A stretch of DNA of 37,183 bases from Reclinomonas americana ATCC 50394 (lineage: Eukaryota > Jakobida > Jakobea > Jakobida): contig PS015383.1 of the NCBI GenBank assembly GCA_048213135.1, positions 114,598 to 151,780 on the forward strand, read 5' to 3'. The notes beneath the pieces were generated by a model. The model made no database searches and had not been told where the DNA came from. It was given only the letters and a program-made list of their open reading frames with translations. A program made the translations under genes and the position numbers. This document shows positions 1 through 11,721 of this stretch, one piece after another. The number at the start of each line of letters is the position of its first letter. The stretch's first letter is position 1.

Positions 1-16
1 CGTCGTCGTTCTTCTC

Positions 17-18
<2 letters not shown>

Positions 19-72
<54 letters not shown>
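19..72. repeat. (CT)n dinucleotide tract
   Basis: This is an almost pure CT run of about 50 bases on the + strand. It is followed by a CTGAC-like branch sequence near 76-80 and a CACAG at 116-120, so it probably forms the polypyrimidine tract of an intron whose 5' end lies left of the window. Confidence 0.85.
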
Positions 73-75
<3 letters not shown>

Positions 76-101
76 TGACTCGATGTCTCACACACGCATG
101 G

Positions 102-549
102 ATGTCCTCGGTGCCACAGCCTCCGTCCATTGCACGCAGCAAGCGCACTGCACCGCGCGGCTTCTCGACCAATCGCGCCGGCAATCAGGAACCCAAACCG
201 CCATCGCAGCCACCACCAACTGGCTCGTTTGTCCGCAAGTCGCAGTCGGCGCCGTCAATCGTGCGGCAGCCACGCAACAATAGCGCCCGCCAGCGCAGTG
301 CAGGTGCGTCGTCATTGTTCGCAGAGCGTGTCAGATCCTGCATCTCAACCACCGTGCATCACAGCGCCCAACTCGGACCGCTCGCCCGAGCGCAAGTCTC
401 TCTCCCCACAGCGCTCCGACGACGTACCCGAAGATCTCTTCCCACCGATGCGGTTACACTCGGCCGTGCGCAACACCTTCTTCCACCAATCAAAGGAGTG
501 GCTGTCGGAGATTGCACAAAACAAGAGCCCCTCGACTGTGCGAGCGTAA
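102..549 (+). CDS. 3' end of an unrecognised disordered protein gene
   Basis: Two exons can be joined: one ending at 303 and one running 365-549, with a 61-nt intron (GTGCGT...CACAG). The join keeps one frame to a TAA at 547-549. The product is rich in Pro, Ser, Arg and Gln, looks disordered, and ends with a more ordered segment containing AVRNTFFHQSKEWLSEIAQ. An ATG at 102 is possible. However, the long CT tract and the CACAG at 116-120 make it more likely that 121 is an exon start and that the gene continues beyond the left edge. I recognise no family. It converges on PDE6D, with stop codons about 120 bp apart. Confidence 0.5.
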
Positions 550-672
550 TGCTCACTTTAGTGACCTAGGATTATGTATGAATGTTTGATGTTTGGTTGT
601 TACCGCACGCACGCTGCATTTTTTCATCCTTCGTCACACCATCGCACGTCTCTCCCTTCCACACCTATGTAC

Positions 673-1421
<749 letters not shown>

Positions 1422-1636
1422 TGATCGCCCTGTTCTCCACGCGCAGTGATGATGAGTTCCCCACAACACACGCGCACGCGCACACATATACAGTGAGACA
1501 CGCACACTCTCACTCACCTCTCTGTAACGACACGCCGACAGACAGATAAGGGGCGCGCTGTGGGACACACACGTCCTTCTTCTTATCTCGCTCTGTGTGT
1601 GTGTGTGTGCGTGTGTGTGCGTCTCTTGCTCTGCCC
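1422..1636. promoter_or_regulatory. Divergent promoter region PDE6D / membrane protein
   Basis: The 215 bp between the two start codons must carry both 5' UTRs and core promoters. It holds (GT)n and (CA)n tracts near 1475-1525 and 1593-1620. I see no convincing TATA box. The shared-promoter role is inferred from gene orientation only. Confidence 0.4.
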
Positions 1637-2317
1637 ATGACACAACGGAATCGCGTAGTGACGGCCACTGCGTTTGCGCAGTTGCTGAAGCTTGAAGTAG
1701 GAGTTGCGGATGCATGATGCGCGCGCAATAACTATTTCTTGACACACTCACTCACCCTGCACGCCTTCACTCACCACCCACAGGAGGACTGGTCGCTGAC
1801 ATCTCAAGGCCTGTTTGTTGCATTCCAGAAGAGCAGAGTGTTTCGATGGACAGCGTATCTGGTGAGCGTGTGTGTGGCTTGTCTCTCATCTTGCACGCAT
1901 GCATGTAATCGGTCTCTCATGCTCAACTCACAGGGCGGCATCTCGTGCTGGCTCGCTCGCTTCGCCAACTTCTTCTCGGCCGTTGTTCTCATGGCCATGG
2001 GCGGGTCGGACCAAGTGGGCACCGACGGCATTCTGGGCGCCTCAGTCGCCTTCAACACCACACAGTTCTTCGCCACTCTGCTGGCCATTCTCACGCTCAC
2101 GTGCGGCAGCTCGCATCAGATCGGGAAAGTGGGTCGCTTCTTGTCTGTGGCCCAATTCATGACCTTCATCGCCGAGATCTTCACGTGGGTGCGCTGGAAC
2201 AAGCTCATGGCCATTGGGCTGTACGGCAAGGCCTACGTGATAATCGTCACCATTGACGCCTGCACGTATCCATTCTTCCTCACCATGCAGTGGATCATGC
2301 GCGCGTGCTGTTGTTGA
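1637..2317 (+). CDS. Small predicted four-helix membrane protein
   Basis: Three exons (1637-1696, 1784-1861, 1934-2317) are in phase and give about 173 aa. The N-terminus (MTQRNRVVTATAFAQ) is hydrophilic. Four hydrophobic stretches follow, including FANFFSAVVLMAM, FFATLLAILTL, FLSVAQFMTFIAEIFTWV and AYVIIVTIDACTYPFFLTMQW. The protein ends in a Cys-rich tail (ACCC), which could be S-acylated. I do not recognise the family. The first ATG downstream of the GT-rich leader was taken as the start. The donors are GTAGGA and GTGAGC, with CACAG acceptors. It converges on the large LRR/IQ gene, with stop codons 66 bp apart. Confidence 0.7.
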
Positions 2318-2383
2318 TCTACCGAATACCAGTCAGTAACATGCTTTGTTGTTGTTTTACTACGTGTTCTCTTTCCCTCCACG

Positions 2384-5300
2384 TCAGTGCGGACCAAAGG
2401 CTGTGCACAGGCACGAAAGTGAGACAGCGGAGGAGTCATTCTTCGCGCGCATGTGTGTGTGTACGTACCGTACATGGGTGTCGACAGTGGTGGATGAGCG
2501 GCGGGCGGGAGCAGTGTTGGTGGCGGTGGTGGGCGCACCGGGTTGGAGGCTGTTGTGGATAGTGCGTAGCCTGATGACCGCCTGCCGAGCGATGGACCGG
2601 CAGAGGCGGGTGCCAGTCGTTGAATCATGTGACCGCCGCCCAGTACCATGTTGTCGGCTCGATGATCGCGACCGGAGCCGCCGCCACCGGAGGGCGACGA
2701 AGATCGCGGCGACTTGTACATGGCGATGCCTGAGGCGCGCAGTATGAGTCAGTGCATGGTGCAGAAGAAATCAACAGCAGGGAACAACAAATCGCACCGG
2801 TCTCGTCAAACGCGCCGCCGGGCAGGGCGACAACAGCGGATGGAGGGGCGTCAGTACGAGCCGTCAACACAGACCAGGTGGTGAGGTCACGCTGGGTATC
2901 TTGCCCGATGCCACCGGCACTGAAAGCACGAGCGGAAGCACTCTTGATGTTTCGGCGCTCCAGCACACGCTCCCGTGCGCTCAACTGGCGCGCCAAATCA
3001 CGATCCTAGTATCAACACGGTGAGGTCAGCAGCGGCGCGCTCACTCGGACGGAGATTGATGCGCCCACTTACCTCTTTGTCGCGCAGCAGTTGCTCGCGT
3101 AGTTGGTTGGAAATCACCACAGCACGCTTGCGCTTCTCGTACTCCTCGTCCATGAGATTGGCAAGCTTGGACCGACGCTCGGTGCTGTCACGCACAGTTA
3201 AGAAATCGCTAAAAGTACACGGCAAACACAAGTCACTTGCCTCTCGTGCTTGCGCGCCGAAACCTCGGCTCGTCGTCGGCGCTCGTCCTCCACCTTTCGT
3301 CTGGCAATGTCGGTCGTGCGCGACAGCTTGTCGACCATGTTTACGTGCCTGCGTGCACGAACGTTTACGTGAGCGACGCCGACCGCAATAGTCACGAACG
3401 ATCTCATGCGTGCAATGCAGCCTGACCTGATAAAGTCGTCCGGTGTCACCTTGGGTTCCTCTGCATCTTCGTCGACCGCCGGTCGCGCGGTGTGTCTTGC
3501 GCTCAATTCGCGAGTTCGCTGCTGCTCGGCCAGCTGCCGTAATCTGTGTGCCCGCTTCAACGCCTCCCGATCGTACTTGTTGTTGCCGGCCTTCTCTTGT
3601 CTGTACACGCACGCAAAGTTAACNNNNNNNNNNNNNNNNNNNNNNNNNNNNNNNNNNNNNNNNNNNNNNNNNNNNNNNNNNNNNNNNNNNNNNNNNNNNN
3701 NNNNNNNNNNNNNNNNNNNNNNNNNNNNNNNNNNNNNNNNNNNNNNNNNNNNNNNNNNNNNNNNNNNNNNNNNNNNNNNNNNNNNNNNNNNNNNNNNNNN
3801 NNNNNNNNNNNNNNNNNNNNNNNNNNNNNNNNNNNNNNNNNNNNNNNNNNNNNNNNNNNNNNNNNNNNNNNNNNNNNNNNNNNNNNNNNNNNNNNNNNNN
3901 NNNNNNNNNNNNNNNNNNNNNNNNNNNNNNNNNNNNNNNNNNNNNNNNNNNNNNNNNNNNNNNNNNNNNNNNNNNNNNNNNNNNNNNNNNNNNNNNNNNN
4001 NNNNNNNNNNNNNNNNNNNNNNNNNNNNNNNNNNNNNNNNNNNNNNNNNNNNNNNNNNNNNNNNNNNNNNNNNNNNNNNNNNNNNNNNNNNNNNNNNNNN
4101 NNNNNNNNNNNNNNNNNNNNNNNNNNNNNNNNNNNNNNNNNNNNNNNNNNNNNNNNNNNNNNNNNNNNNNNNNNNNNNNNNNNNNNNNNNNNNNNNNNNN
4201 NNNNNNNNNNNNNNNNNNNNNNNNNNNNNNNNNNNNNNNNNNNNNNNNNNNNNNNNNNNNNNNNNNNNNNNNNNNNNNNNNNNNNNNNNNNNNNNNNNNN
4301 NNNNNNNNNNNNNNNNNNNNNNNNNNNNNNNNNNNNNNNNNNNNNNNNNNNNNNNNNNNNNNNNNNNNNNNNNNNNNNNNNNNNNNNNNNNNNNNNNNNN
4401 NNNNNNNNNNNNNNNNNCGGCGAGCGACTCGCGCGGCGACTGCGCCGAGTCGTGAACCATGGCGCCGTCACGCCTGCCCTCCAGCGTCAAATCCTCGGTC
4501 GGCTGCCGTGAGCCTGGCATAGATCCGAGGAAGCGTTTCGACAAGGTCCCCGTAATGAACGGCAGATCCGAAGCAGCTGCCGAGGCCAACTCCGCGCGAT
4601 TTGGTATTGTGAGTGACGGTACGAGTGGATGCTGTCCCTCCGACGACGTATCCATGCCTCCGTTTTGCATGGATGTCAGCGTGGACGACAGCGTCACAGG
4701 CTGCGACTGAACAACGGTGGTGCCCGTGTGCATGACACGCCGATGTACACCCGCGCGAATGCTGATGCGACGCGGTGTCAAGTGGACCATGACAGGCAAA
4801 TGATCTCCAGTGGAACGCGCCGTCCCTGTGCACGGGAGGTGGTGAGTTGGATGTCGCCGAGTAAATCTAGTGCCCGCAATCCAACTCACCAATTCTGGTC
4901 AGCAGTCGATACAGAGGCACCTTGACGGCATCCGGCATCGAAGCAATGGCCGCTGCGGCACCGGCGGCATCGGCTGTGTGCGAGAAGAAGCACGCGTGTG
5001 GGTGGCGAGATGGGGTGACTGCGAAGTAGTGGCGACGCACTTGCGGCAGGATCACGAGAGGCGAATACTTTGTTGCGCGCAGATATCATTTGTTGTTCGC
5101 GAGCCATGCGCTCGTCATGAGCCTGCTGCTTGGCTCGCGAGCGCTGGAGCAGCGCATCGACACGACGATTCTTGAATTCCTGGAGCCACACAAGACATGA
5201 TTGAGCGACATGCAGTATGTGCGACAGGGAGAGAGCAAAGACCCACTCAACTCGCCACGCCCGCTGGAATATCCGTGCCGCGTGCTCCATTCTGCGCGCA

Positions 5301-8300
5301 AGCAATGATGAATGGCTGTGTTCGCGCTCACTGACAACCCGCGTGCGCACGCATACCGCAGAGCAACCGAGTCAACCATAAAGTACACGAGCGAATCCGC
5401 TGGTCGATGGCACAGAATACCAAACAGCAAGCAGCGGATCCACACTGTGCGCAACAAGCCAGTCAGTGTTTTTGGTCGGGGCTGTTTTCGAGAGTAGCTC
5501 ACGTGCACAAACCAGTGCGCGCATCGTCGTAAGTAAAGAGCACAACATCCTGCACGCCGCCAACAGACTCCATATACAATCTGCGTCAACACAGACCCGC
5601 GTCATGCAAAAGTCAACCGATTCGACATGTGTGCGCGCATGGCACTGCAGTACCTCAAATTCTCGTCCAGCCTGCACGCCACCTCCACAGTGGATGCTGG
5701 AATGTGCGACATGCGCGATCCCCAGCGCACCACCGACGAGAACTTGCGCTGCCGCCAGTAATAAATGTCGACACCATCTGTGGTGTGTGTGCGCTGTGTC
5801 AGGGCGCGGCACGCAGTACTCAGCGCATGAACACTTTCTCTCGCAACTTCGTGGCGGAACATACTGCGCCATCGTGTTCTTCAACCACGCCGGCACGAAC
5901 TCGTACTTGCGTGGGGCCGCAATCATACACACTTTTTCTGAATCCTCTGCCAGCTCTGCGCCGCAACACAAGGGTTGAGAAGCCAATCACCAACATGTTC
6001 TGACCACTCACTGTACACACCCTGAACCGTATCGGGACTGGCTGGCTGGAGCGGATCGCTCTGGCAGTGAGACACAAGCAGTGAGGCAAGCGCAAGGAGA
6101 GCAAGAACACGCAGCACATCCACACATGCCTTTAGCGTGTACGCATAGCAGACGGCAATCGCCTGCTCTGGAGCCAATGCGCGTGGTTGAATAGAGTCCA
6201 GCCACTCGGCACGCTCCATGGCCGACGCCGGCAAAAGTGCAAAGCGCGAGTTCATGGTGACATTGTGCAGTGCACGCGCGTGCACCACAATGTACCAGCG
6301 TAGCCTGTGCGCGTAAAAGAGATGAGTGGCACGGCACGCACGTCGACACATGGTGACAACAAGTCGTGAACGCACCGTCCAATCGTACCACGCCACCACC
6401 GCTGGATGCATACGGCTGCACGACGCCACTGCACGCGCTCAAACAATGGCGGCTGCAGCGCACGGAGGGCACGATATGCCCTCCACGAGGCCTTGTGGAC
6501 ACGAAAGTGAGACCAAAGGCAAGGTGAGACGCCGGGTGAATGAACACCATGTGCACCTGAATACTCGTGGCCGCGGCATCCTCTTGCAGTGTGCGTGCAT
6601 CGTCGATAATGTACCTGGGTGGGAGGAAAAGAAGTGGTCGTGTGAGGCAGAAGAAGCACGCACTGGAGGTTGGAAAAAACTAACCGTCCGCCAGTCAAGT
6701 ATCGCATGGCGACCACGAACGACGCGGCTCGGTAGCGATCGCGCAACTCCAGCCACAGCAGCTCATGCGGAAACCCATGCTGTTGACTGTCCTGCATAAC
6801 ACTGTGCAGCTTCTGCAGCTCGCTCTCCCTGAACATCGCAAATGTAGTGTCAGCCATCAGACTGAGATCGGCGTGCGGTCAGTCGCCTCTTGCCGCACCT
6901 CACAAAACTGCGTCGATGCACGTTCGACGGCAGTCGAGGCATGCAGAATGTGCGCAACCGATGGTTGCGTTGAAGCGTGCGAATGCTGTTGGCAGCCGGC
7001 AGGAGGCGCACGGGGAGGTTGGACGGCGACACTACGTGCGATCCGTACACGTCTTTCGACTCGGCGGCGGTGGCCGTCGGCAGCTGCCCATTCTCCGTCA
7101 GGAGAATGACACCGAGTGTACCCAGATCGCATGGACTGTAGGAATTGGCAATGGTGCTGGCCAGCTGCAGTGCGCGCTCCACCACCGGTCGCAGGGGTGC
7201 CGGAAACGCGTAACACTACACCACAACACAACACACGTCAGCGCGACTGCGCAGAGAAGCGGAAACTCGCAAGGCGTGAACTCCACCTGCACTGCCGAGA
7301 GACGAGCAGCCAGCTGACGGCGCATTTGCATGCGTGTGCGGAACCTGCGTTGAATCGTGACTGCTGCACGCTGGCGCACGATCGATCGTGGAGGATGGAC
7401 TCTGCGAGAGGGTGTGAGTGTGTGACGATCGCGGGGGACGAATATACAAAGCGAGGCAGGAGCGAAACTTGCGAACGACAATGCCGCGGAAGATGCGTTG
7501 GATTTGTGTCGCGGCGTGTCGTGCTCGATCGCGCTCCACAATAAACTTGCGTCGTGTGAACCACATGCGCATGACACTCTGAATGCACGCCGCGGCCGAC
7601 GCACGCGACGACAGTGCACGAACGCGCAGGCGCAGTCGATCGATGAACCACGCTCGCTTGCCCGAGCGCCAAAACTGCACGGCAAAGAGACCCGCATCGC
7701 CCGTCAAGTTCGGCACGAAGCATCGAGTCGACGAGCGACCCCACACTGGGTTGTCGGCTTGGAGCCCTGCGACGCACGAAGGTGAGTGAATGATCACATC
7801 GCACACCGTGTGTGTGTGTCTGTCACCTTGCACAACGTCCTCGTCGACCACCACGTGCTCGTCGAGCAGCACGAGTCGTGCGCTGAGATGGTTAATGGCG
7901 AACTCGCGATAGTTGGGATGCATCGCCACCGGATTCTGGAACAGCGTGAGGATCTCCAGCTGCGTCAACACCGCCTACACGCACACACAAAGGAGTGAGT
8001 TGCACACACTCACGGTCGGTCTCAGGAGAGAGACGAACCAACTCGCACAGATTGCGCAGACTGGAAATGTAGTTGCGATGCAGCAGCAGCACACGCAGAT
8101 TCGGCAGCGACTGCCACGTGCGCGCCGACGCCGGCAATCGCTGCAGTTGATTTCCGTGCAGATCGAGCACTTGCAGGCCGTGCAGATCCCACACAAACGG
8201 TGCTGGGGGGCAATCATCATCATGATGAGATACAGCGTGGTGATTGATCGCGTCATCAGCAATCACTGACGCAACTCGACACCATGTCCGTGAGGAACAG

Positions 8301-8633
8301 ATTGCGCAGTGAGCAGCCGTGCACGTTGCGCAGGTCGTCGACTGGCGGCGCAGTCAGCTGTCCCAACAGCACCGGCTGCAACTGCGTGGAATCGGGGCCG
8401 AGCCACGACGCGTTCTCCTCTGCTCGCGCCACTGCGTTCTGTTGCTCGACCTCAGCAATCGAAGGACGCTGCTGTTGCTGCTGCTGTTGTTGCCGCTGTC
8501 GCCGCCTTCGCACCTCCACTGGATCGTTCTCATCGGGCCACAGACGCTGTCCGCCAGCGGTGCTCGGCAGTCGCGACGCAGCCGCCTTGGCAGCCTCCTC
8601 GGCCCGCTGACGCGCTGCCTTTTCCTCAAACAT
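2384..8633 (-). CDS. Large leucine-rich repeat and IQ-motif protein, LRRIQ3-like (spans a gap)
   Basis: Twenty-four complete exons plus one cut by the gap could be phased. They are 8276-8633, 8039-8202, 7827-7974, 7448-7766, 7287-7401, 6899-7215, 6685-6828, 6557-6614, 6376-6491, 6118-6304, 6021-6060, 5848-5955, 5654-5777, 5513-5580, 5357-5444, 5243-5291, 5041-5179, 4890-4973 and 4418-4825 up to the gap, then 3427-3600, 3241-3348, 3073-3184, 2891-3005, 2469-2729 and 2384-2400. The N-terminal LRR block contains LDLHGNQLQRLP and an LRR-cap-like LLDEHVVVDED. It resembles animal LRRIQ3, as does the preceding SLRNLFLTD segment. About five IQ-like motifs follow (for example ACIQSVMRMWFTRRKF, TQIQRIFRGIVVRKF, VCIQRWWRGTIGR), so calmodulin or a related EF-hand protein should bind. 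The charged C-terminal part is probably helical. At over 1,270 aa it is about twice the animal protein. The 3' part could be a separate gene hidden by the gap. Confidence 0.6.
3624..4417. other. Assembly gap (N)
   Basis: This is a run of N inside the LRR/IQ gene. At least one intron boundary lies in it: a CAG acceptor sits at the 3600/3601 junction on the minus strand, and the exon at 4418-4825 runs straight into the gap. Confidence 1.
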
Positions 8634-9012
8634 CCCACTCGGCTCCGTGTGTTGTTGTGTTATGTGTGTGGTCGTTGGTCGTGCTCGCGCGTGCGGAGGT
8701 TTGGCGGGAGAGGTGCTGACCGTTGGGATTAATTTTTGGGACGAGCGAGAAAAGTTCAGTCTTTCTCATATGCCCGCATCGCACACCGATGTAGGTATAG
8801 TTGGAATCAGCGCATGTTAACGTTCCCCATTTATGAGATTCCAGTCACGAGGCGCGCCAAATTAGAAACTGATTATGGCGAATGTGGATGTGCGCACGGT
8901 TATCACTTTCAATCGAAACCAGCATTGTTGATCCCCGCGACGGAGCGAACATATAGTCCCCCACCCTTGCCCCCACACCCTACTTGCCACATTCACACAC
9001 CCCTCGTCAGCC
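8634..9012. promoter_or_regulatory. Divergent intergenic region
   Basis: This 379-bp spacer lies between the divergent LRR/IQ and coiled-coil genes. It is more AT-rich than the flanking exons and includes an AATTTTTGGG stretch and the short tract TGTAGGTATAG near 8790. I see no open frame with coding character and no clear TATA box at the expected distance. Confidence 0.4.
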
Positions 9013-10203
9013 ATGGAGAGCGACGCCAGTCAAGTGATCAACGCCTACATTCAGCGTCTGCTGAGCTCTCCCACCGCCGCCACTTCGAGCCTCGCCGGCG
9101 CGCTGCCGCCGCCGGCCGCTCCGCGAAAGGCACAGCCACTGCCACGCGCGCGCTACGCACACCTGCAGCAGGAGACGGCCTTTAGTGCCGCCGCCATGGA
9201 GCGACTGCAAGTGGAGAACACTGTGCTGGTGCAGCAGGTGGAGATGTTGAAGCTGCAAGTGGACACGGAGCGCCGCCTCCGACGCGAGGCCGAAGACAAT
9301 GTGAGCACGGCGCTGGCGGCTGCTGCGCGTCAGATGGCGCTGCGCAAGTTCAGCGGTGTGCCCACGCTGCTGACGGACGACGACGCCGTATCGTCGCTCG
9401 GAGATGCCAGCGATGCCGGATTGCCGAGCCCGGCCGCGTCTGCAACCACGCATCTCCTGCTGCCGTCGTCGACCACTCGCCGACAGACAATCTCTGTCAT
9501 GACACACGCACTACCCCAGTCACGCTTCGACGACAACACGCCACCTGCGCGCCACCTGTCCTCCGGCAGCATGCTGGCCGACGACGAGCACGAACATCGC
9601 GACAACACCGAGGAGGAGGAGGAGGAGACCAGTACAGAAGGAACCGAGCGTCGCACACGGCGGCAGCGCTTTGCCTCCCCCGCCACGATGACGACAATGG
9701 CAACGACGCGCCATCACAAGCGACGATTCAAGTCGACTTTGGTGCGCTCGAAAAAGACGACGAGCAATGGTGCGCACAGTCGCATTCGCCACACCTCCAA
9801 CGCCATATGCAACTCGGAGGCGACGTCCAAGACCGATCATGTCGGCAAGGCGCCTGCCGCCGCGGTCGGCGAGGACACGCTGCGCAAGTACAAACTCAAG
9901 AAGGCGCTGCGCCGTCAGCGTCTGTTGCAACAGCAACAACAACAACAGCAAAAGCAACATCAGCAGTCGCACTCGCACTCCGACGAGTCGGTGACCAATG
10001 TCGACAGCAACACTGGCGAAAAGTCGCGGGAAATCTGCGCCGAGCTGGTCATTGATCCCAGCCTTGAGGCCGCCGCCGCCGCCGCCCAACAACGGCGCAA
10101 GTCGAGCTCCGCCCTGCAGATCTCGCCGCTTCACCGAGCTCTCCTCCAGTCCAGTCTGCGGCAGGTCACCAACGCGACCGCCAACACGGCGAGGGCGCAG
10201 TGA
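9013..10203 (+). CDS. Intronless coiled-coil protein, unrecognised
   Basis: A single uninterrupted frame gives 396 aa, in a window where almost every other gene is split. Residues about 48-105 form a likely coiled coil (ERLQVENTVLVQQVEMLKLQ, then an Arg/Glu-rich heptad segment). The rest looks disordered: an acidic run (EEEEEE), a Thr/Met/Arg-rich segment, a basic stretch (KYKLKKALRRQRLL) leading into a polyglutamine run, and a polyalanine run near the C-terminus. No catalytic motif is visible. The start is the first ATG after the spacer and is followed at once by coding-like sequence. Function is unknown; a scaffold or cytoskeletal role is only a guess. Confidence 0.7.
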   Translation: MESDASQVINAYIQRLLSSPTAATSSLAGALPPPAAPRKAQPLPRARYAHLQQETAFSAAAMERLQVENTVLVQQVEMLKLQVDTERRLRREAEDNVSTALAAAARQMALRKFSGVPTLLTDDDAVSSLGDASDAGLPSPAASATTHLLLPSSTTRRQTISVMTHALPQSRFDDNTPPARHLSSGSMLADDEHEHRDNTEEEEEETSTEGTERRTRRQRFASPATMTTMATTRHHKRRFKSTLVRSKKTTSNGAHSRIRHTSNAICNSEATSKTDHVGKAPAAAVGEDTLRKYKLKKALRRQRLLQQQQQQQQKQHQQSHSHSDESVTNVDSNTGEKSREICAELVIDPSLEAAAAAAQQRRKSSSALQISPLHRALLQSSLRQVTNATANTARAQ

Positions 10204-10402
10204 TAATTGGAATGCTCAGCGAGAAAAGACATGTACACAGAACAGTTGTAAATGAGAATTAAATGCAATGCATTTCGTGCACTGGAGGGAGGGAGAGAGG
10301 TAAAGAGGACAAGGGAGAAGAGGGGGAAGCAAGTCAGAAGTTGGTGTGGTCCCACTCTCGAGAGGACATTGCTGCGGTTTCTGTAAATCTTCTTTCCCAC
10401 GC

Positions 10403-11158
10403 ATGGACCGCGCTGGGTTGCGCATATGGCTCGGTTCACTCTGTGTGAGTGGCAGTGAGCTGTGGCGACTGCTGAAGGAATGTGTCGAGCAGGGAGTGCG
10501 ACTCGTTGATCTGGTGGAGCGGATCCGGAAGGATGAAGTTGATGATGTTTGGCGCTACGACTTGCGCGACTCTCGCACTGGTGGGGCCTTGTTGACGCCT
10601 GAACAACTCTCTCTGCTGATGACGCGGCTGCGGATGATCTCGGTGGTGCAAGTGTCGGCGAAGGAGAGCGATTTTGGCGTCGACTGGGAGTTCAATTTTG
10701 CACACCACGACAGCACCTCCATCTGGCCTGTGTTTGGCTTGGTGGCTTGCGAAGAAGACGAAGGAGTCGATCATGAGTGCCGTGAGTCGCCCACTTCTAT
10801 CGCAATGAGGGAGGCCGACAAGGAGGAGGAGGACGTCGACGACGACTTGTTTGAATTGCTTTCACAATACGCCATCAGCAGAGAAGAACACGACGCCTTT
10901 GTGGAGGAACAGCAAGCCCAGTACCGACAGCTTGTGAATAACCGCAAGCCGAGGCAATTGTCTGCTTCGACACTGAAAGCCGGTGAGTCTCACTTTCGAT
11001 TGCCGTCCTTGCAGTGCGTCCTCGGTGGCTCATCGTTTGTCACGTGCACAGTGCGAGTGATCGATGAAGTACGCGCACTCAGTCGTACTCTGGACCACCA
11101 CTCCGAGGTTGCATCCCTGCGTCCACCTCCGACCGATCGCGCGCGAGCTCGAGAGTGA
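10403..11158 (+). CDS. Unrecognised 228-aa protein
   Basis: Two exons, 10403-10982 and 11052-11158, are separated by a 69-nt intron (GTGAGT...CACAG). The intron is a multiple of three with no in-frame stop, so retaining it would insert 23 residues without a frameshift. The protein starts MDRAGLRIWLG and has an amphipathic helical N-terminal half (LWRLLKECVEQGVRLVDLVE). The middle is acidic (DKEEEDVDDD), and the C-terminus is rich in Arg and Pro. I recognise no domain. It starts 199 bp after the previous gene on the same strand. An upstream ATG at 10346 is in frame, but it begins with sequence unlike coding, so 10403 is preferred. Confidence 0.6.
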   Translation: MDRAGLRIWLGSLCVSGSELWRLLKECVEQGVRLVDLVERIRKDEVDDVWRYDLRDSRTGGALLTPEQLSLLMTRLRMISVVQVSAKESDFGVDWEFNFAHHDSTSIWPVFGLVACEEDEGVDHECRESPTSIAMREADKEEEDVDDDLFELLSQYAISREEHDAFVEEQQAQYRQLVNNRKPRQLSASTLKAGESHFRLPSLQCVLGGSSFVTCTVRVIDEVRALSRTLDHHSEVASLRPPPTDRARARE

Positions 11159-11721
11159 CGCCTCGACATGACTCGCGATCGCGATCTAGCTCGATCGCTG
11201 CGTGAATTCAGATGGAGGATGATCGTGAGGCACATGGTAAGCCGCATTGTGGTATCCTGCGCTGCACACGAGATGGACCGCTACCTGTACCTGGACCAAA
11301 TTGCAGGGCTTTGCGCATGCAATTGGACGGCTGTTCTTCGAATTCTCCGGATCCGTAGCAAATCAACTGCGATCACGGCGCCGGCGACGTTGCAGCAATC
11401 TTAATCCCGAAGTATGCTCTCGCGATTGTCGACTGCAACATGTATTCGTAGCTCTGAGAGTGAACGTGACAAGCGAATGCTTGATGGTGCTCAATCCAAT
11501 GCATATGAATTTTCCGATCCGCAGCTCTCTCAATCATCATCCTCTCGCCGGCGCACGTGTGACCGCTGCCACTCCCCCCGCCTCTGTGGCACACACGCAC
11601 ACGCACGTTACCCAGCTCACATCATCATCATCACCAACGCACCCTCACACCTGCCTTGGCATCGCGCCTCCCCACATCGACCTTGTCCGAAGTCTCCCCA
11701 CCCCGCTGACTCTCCTCCGCC
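11159..11721. other. Intergenic region without a recognisable gene
   Basis: I see no frame with exon-like character in these 563 bp. A short + frame (11168-11404) and others lack splice-consistent extensions. The last 150 bp are C- and CA-rich and probably form the 5' UTR and promoter of the next gene. CATCATCATCATCA occurs near 11620. Confidence 0.5.

Noticed and set aside
304-334. A 31-nt intron in the first gene, and a similar 32-nt one at 10983-11014, suggesting ultrashort introns
   Set aside because: In both cases a later CACAG acceptor in the same phase gives a normal 61- or 69-nt intron and a good downstream frame, so ultrashort introns are not needed.
3198-4892. Long open frames running through the N gaps (also 30255-31304, 35128-36528 and others)
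   Set aside because: They are open only because N codons cannot be stops. Only the flanking exon parts are supported.
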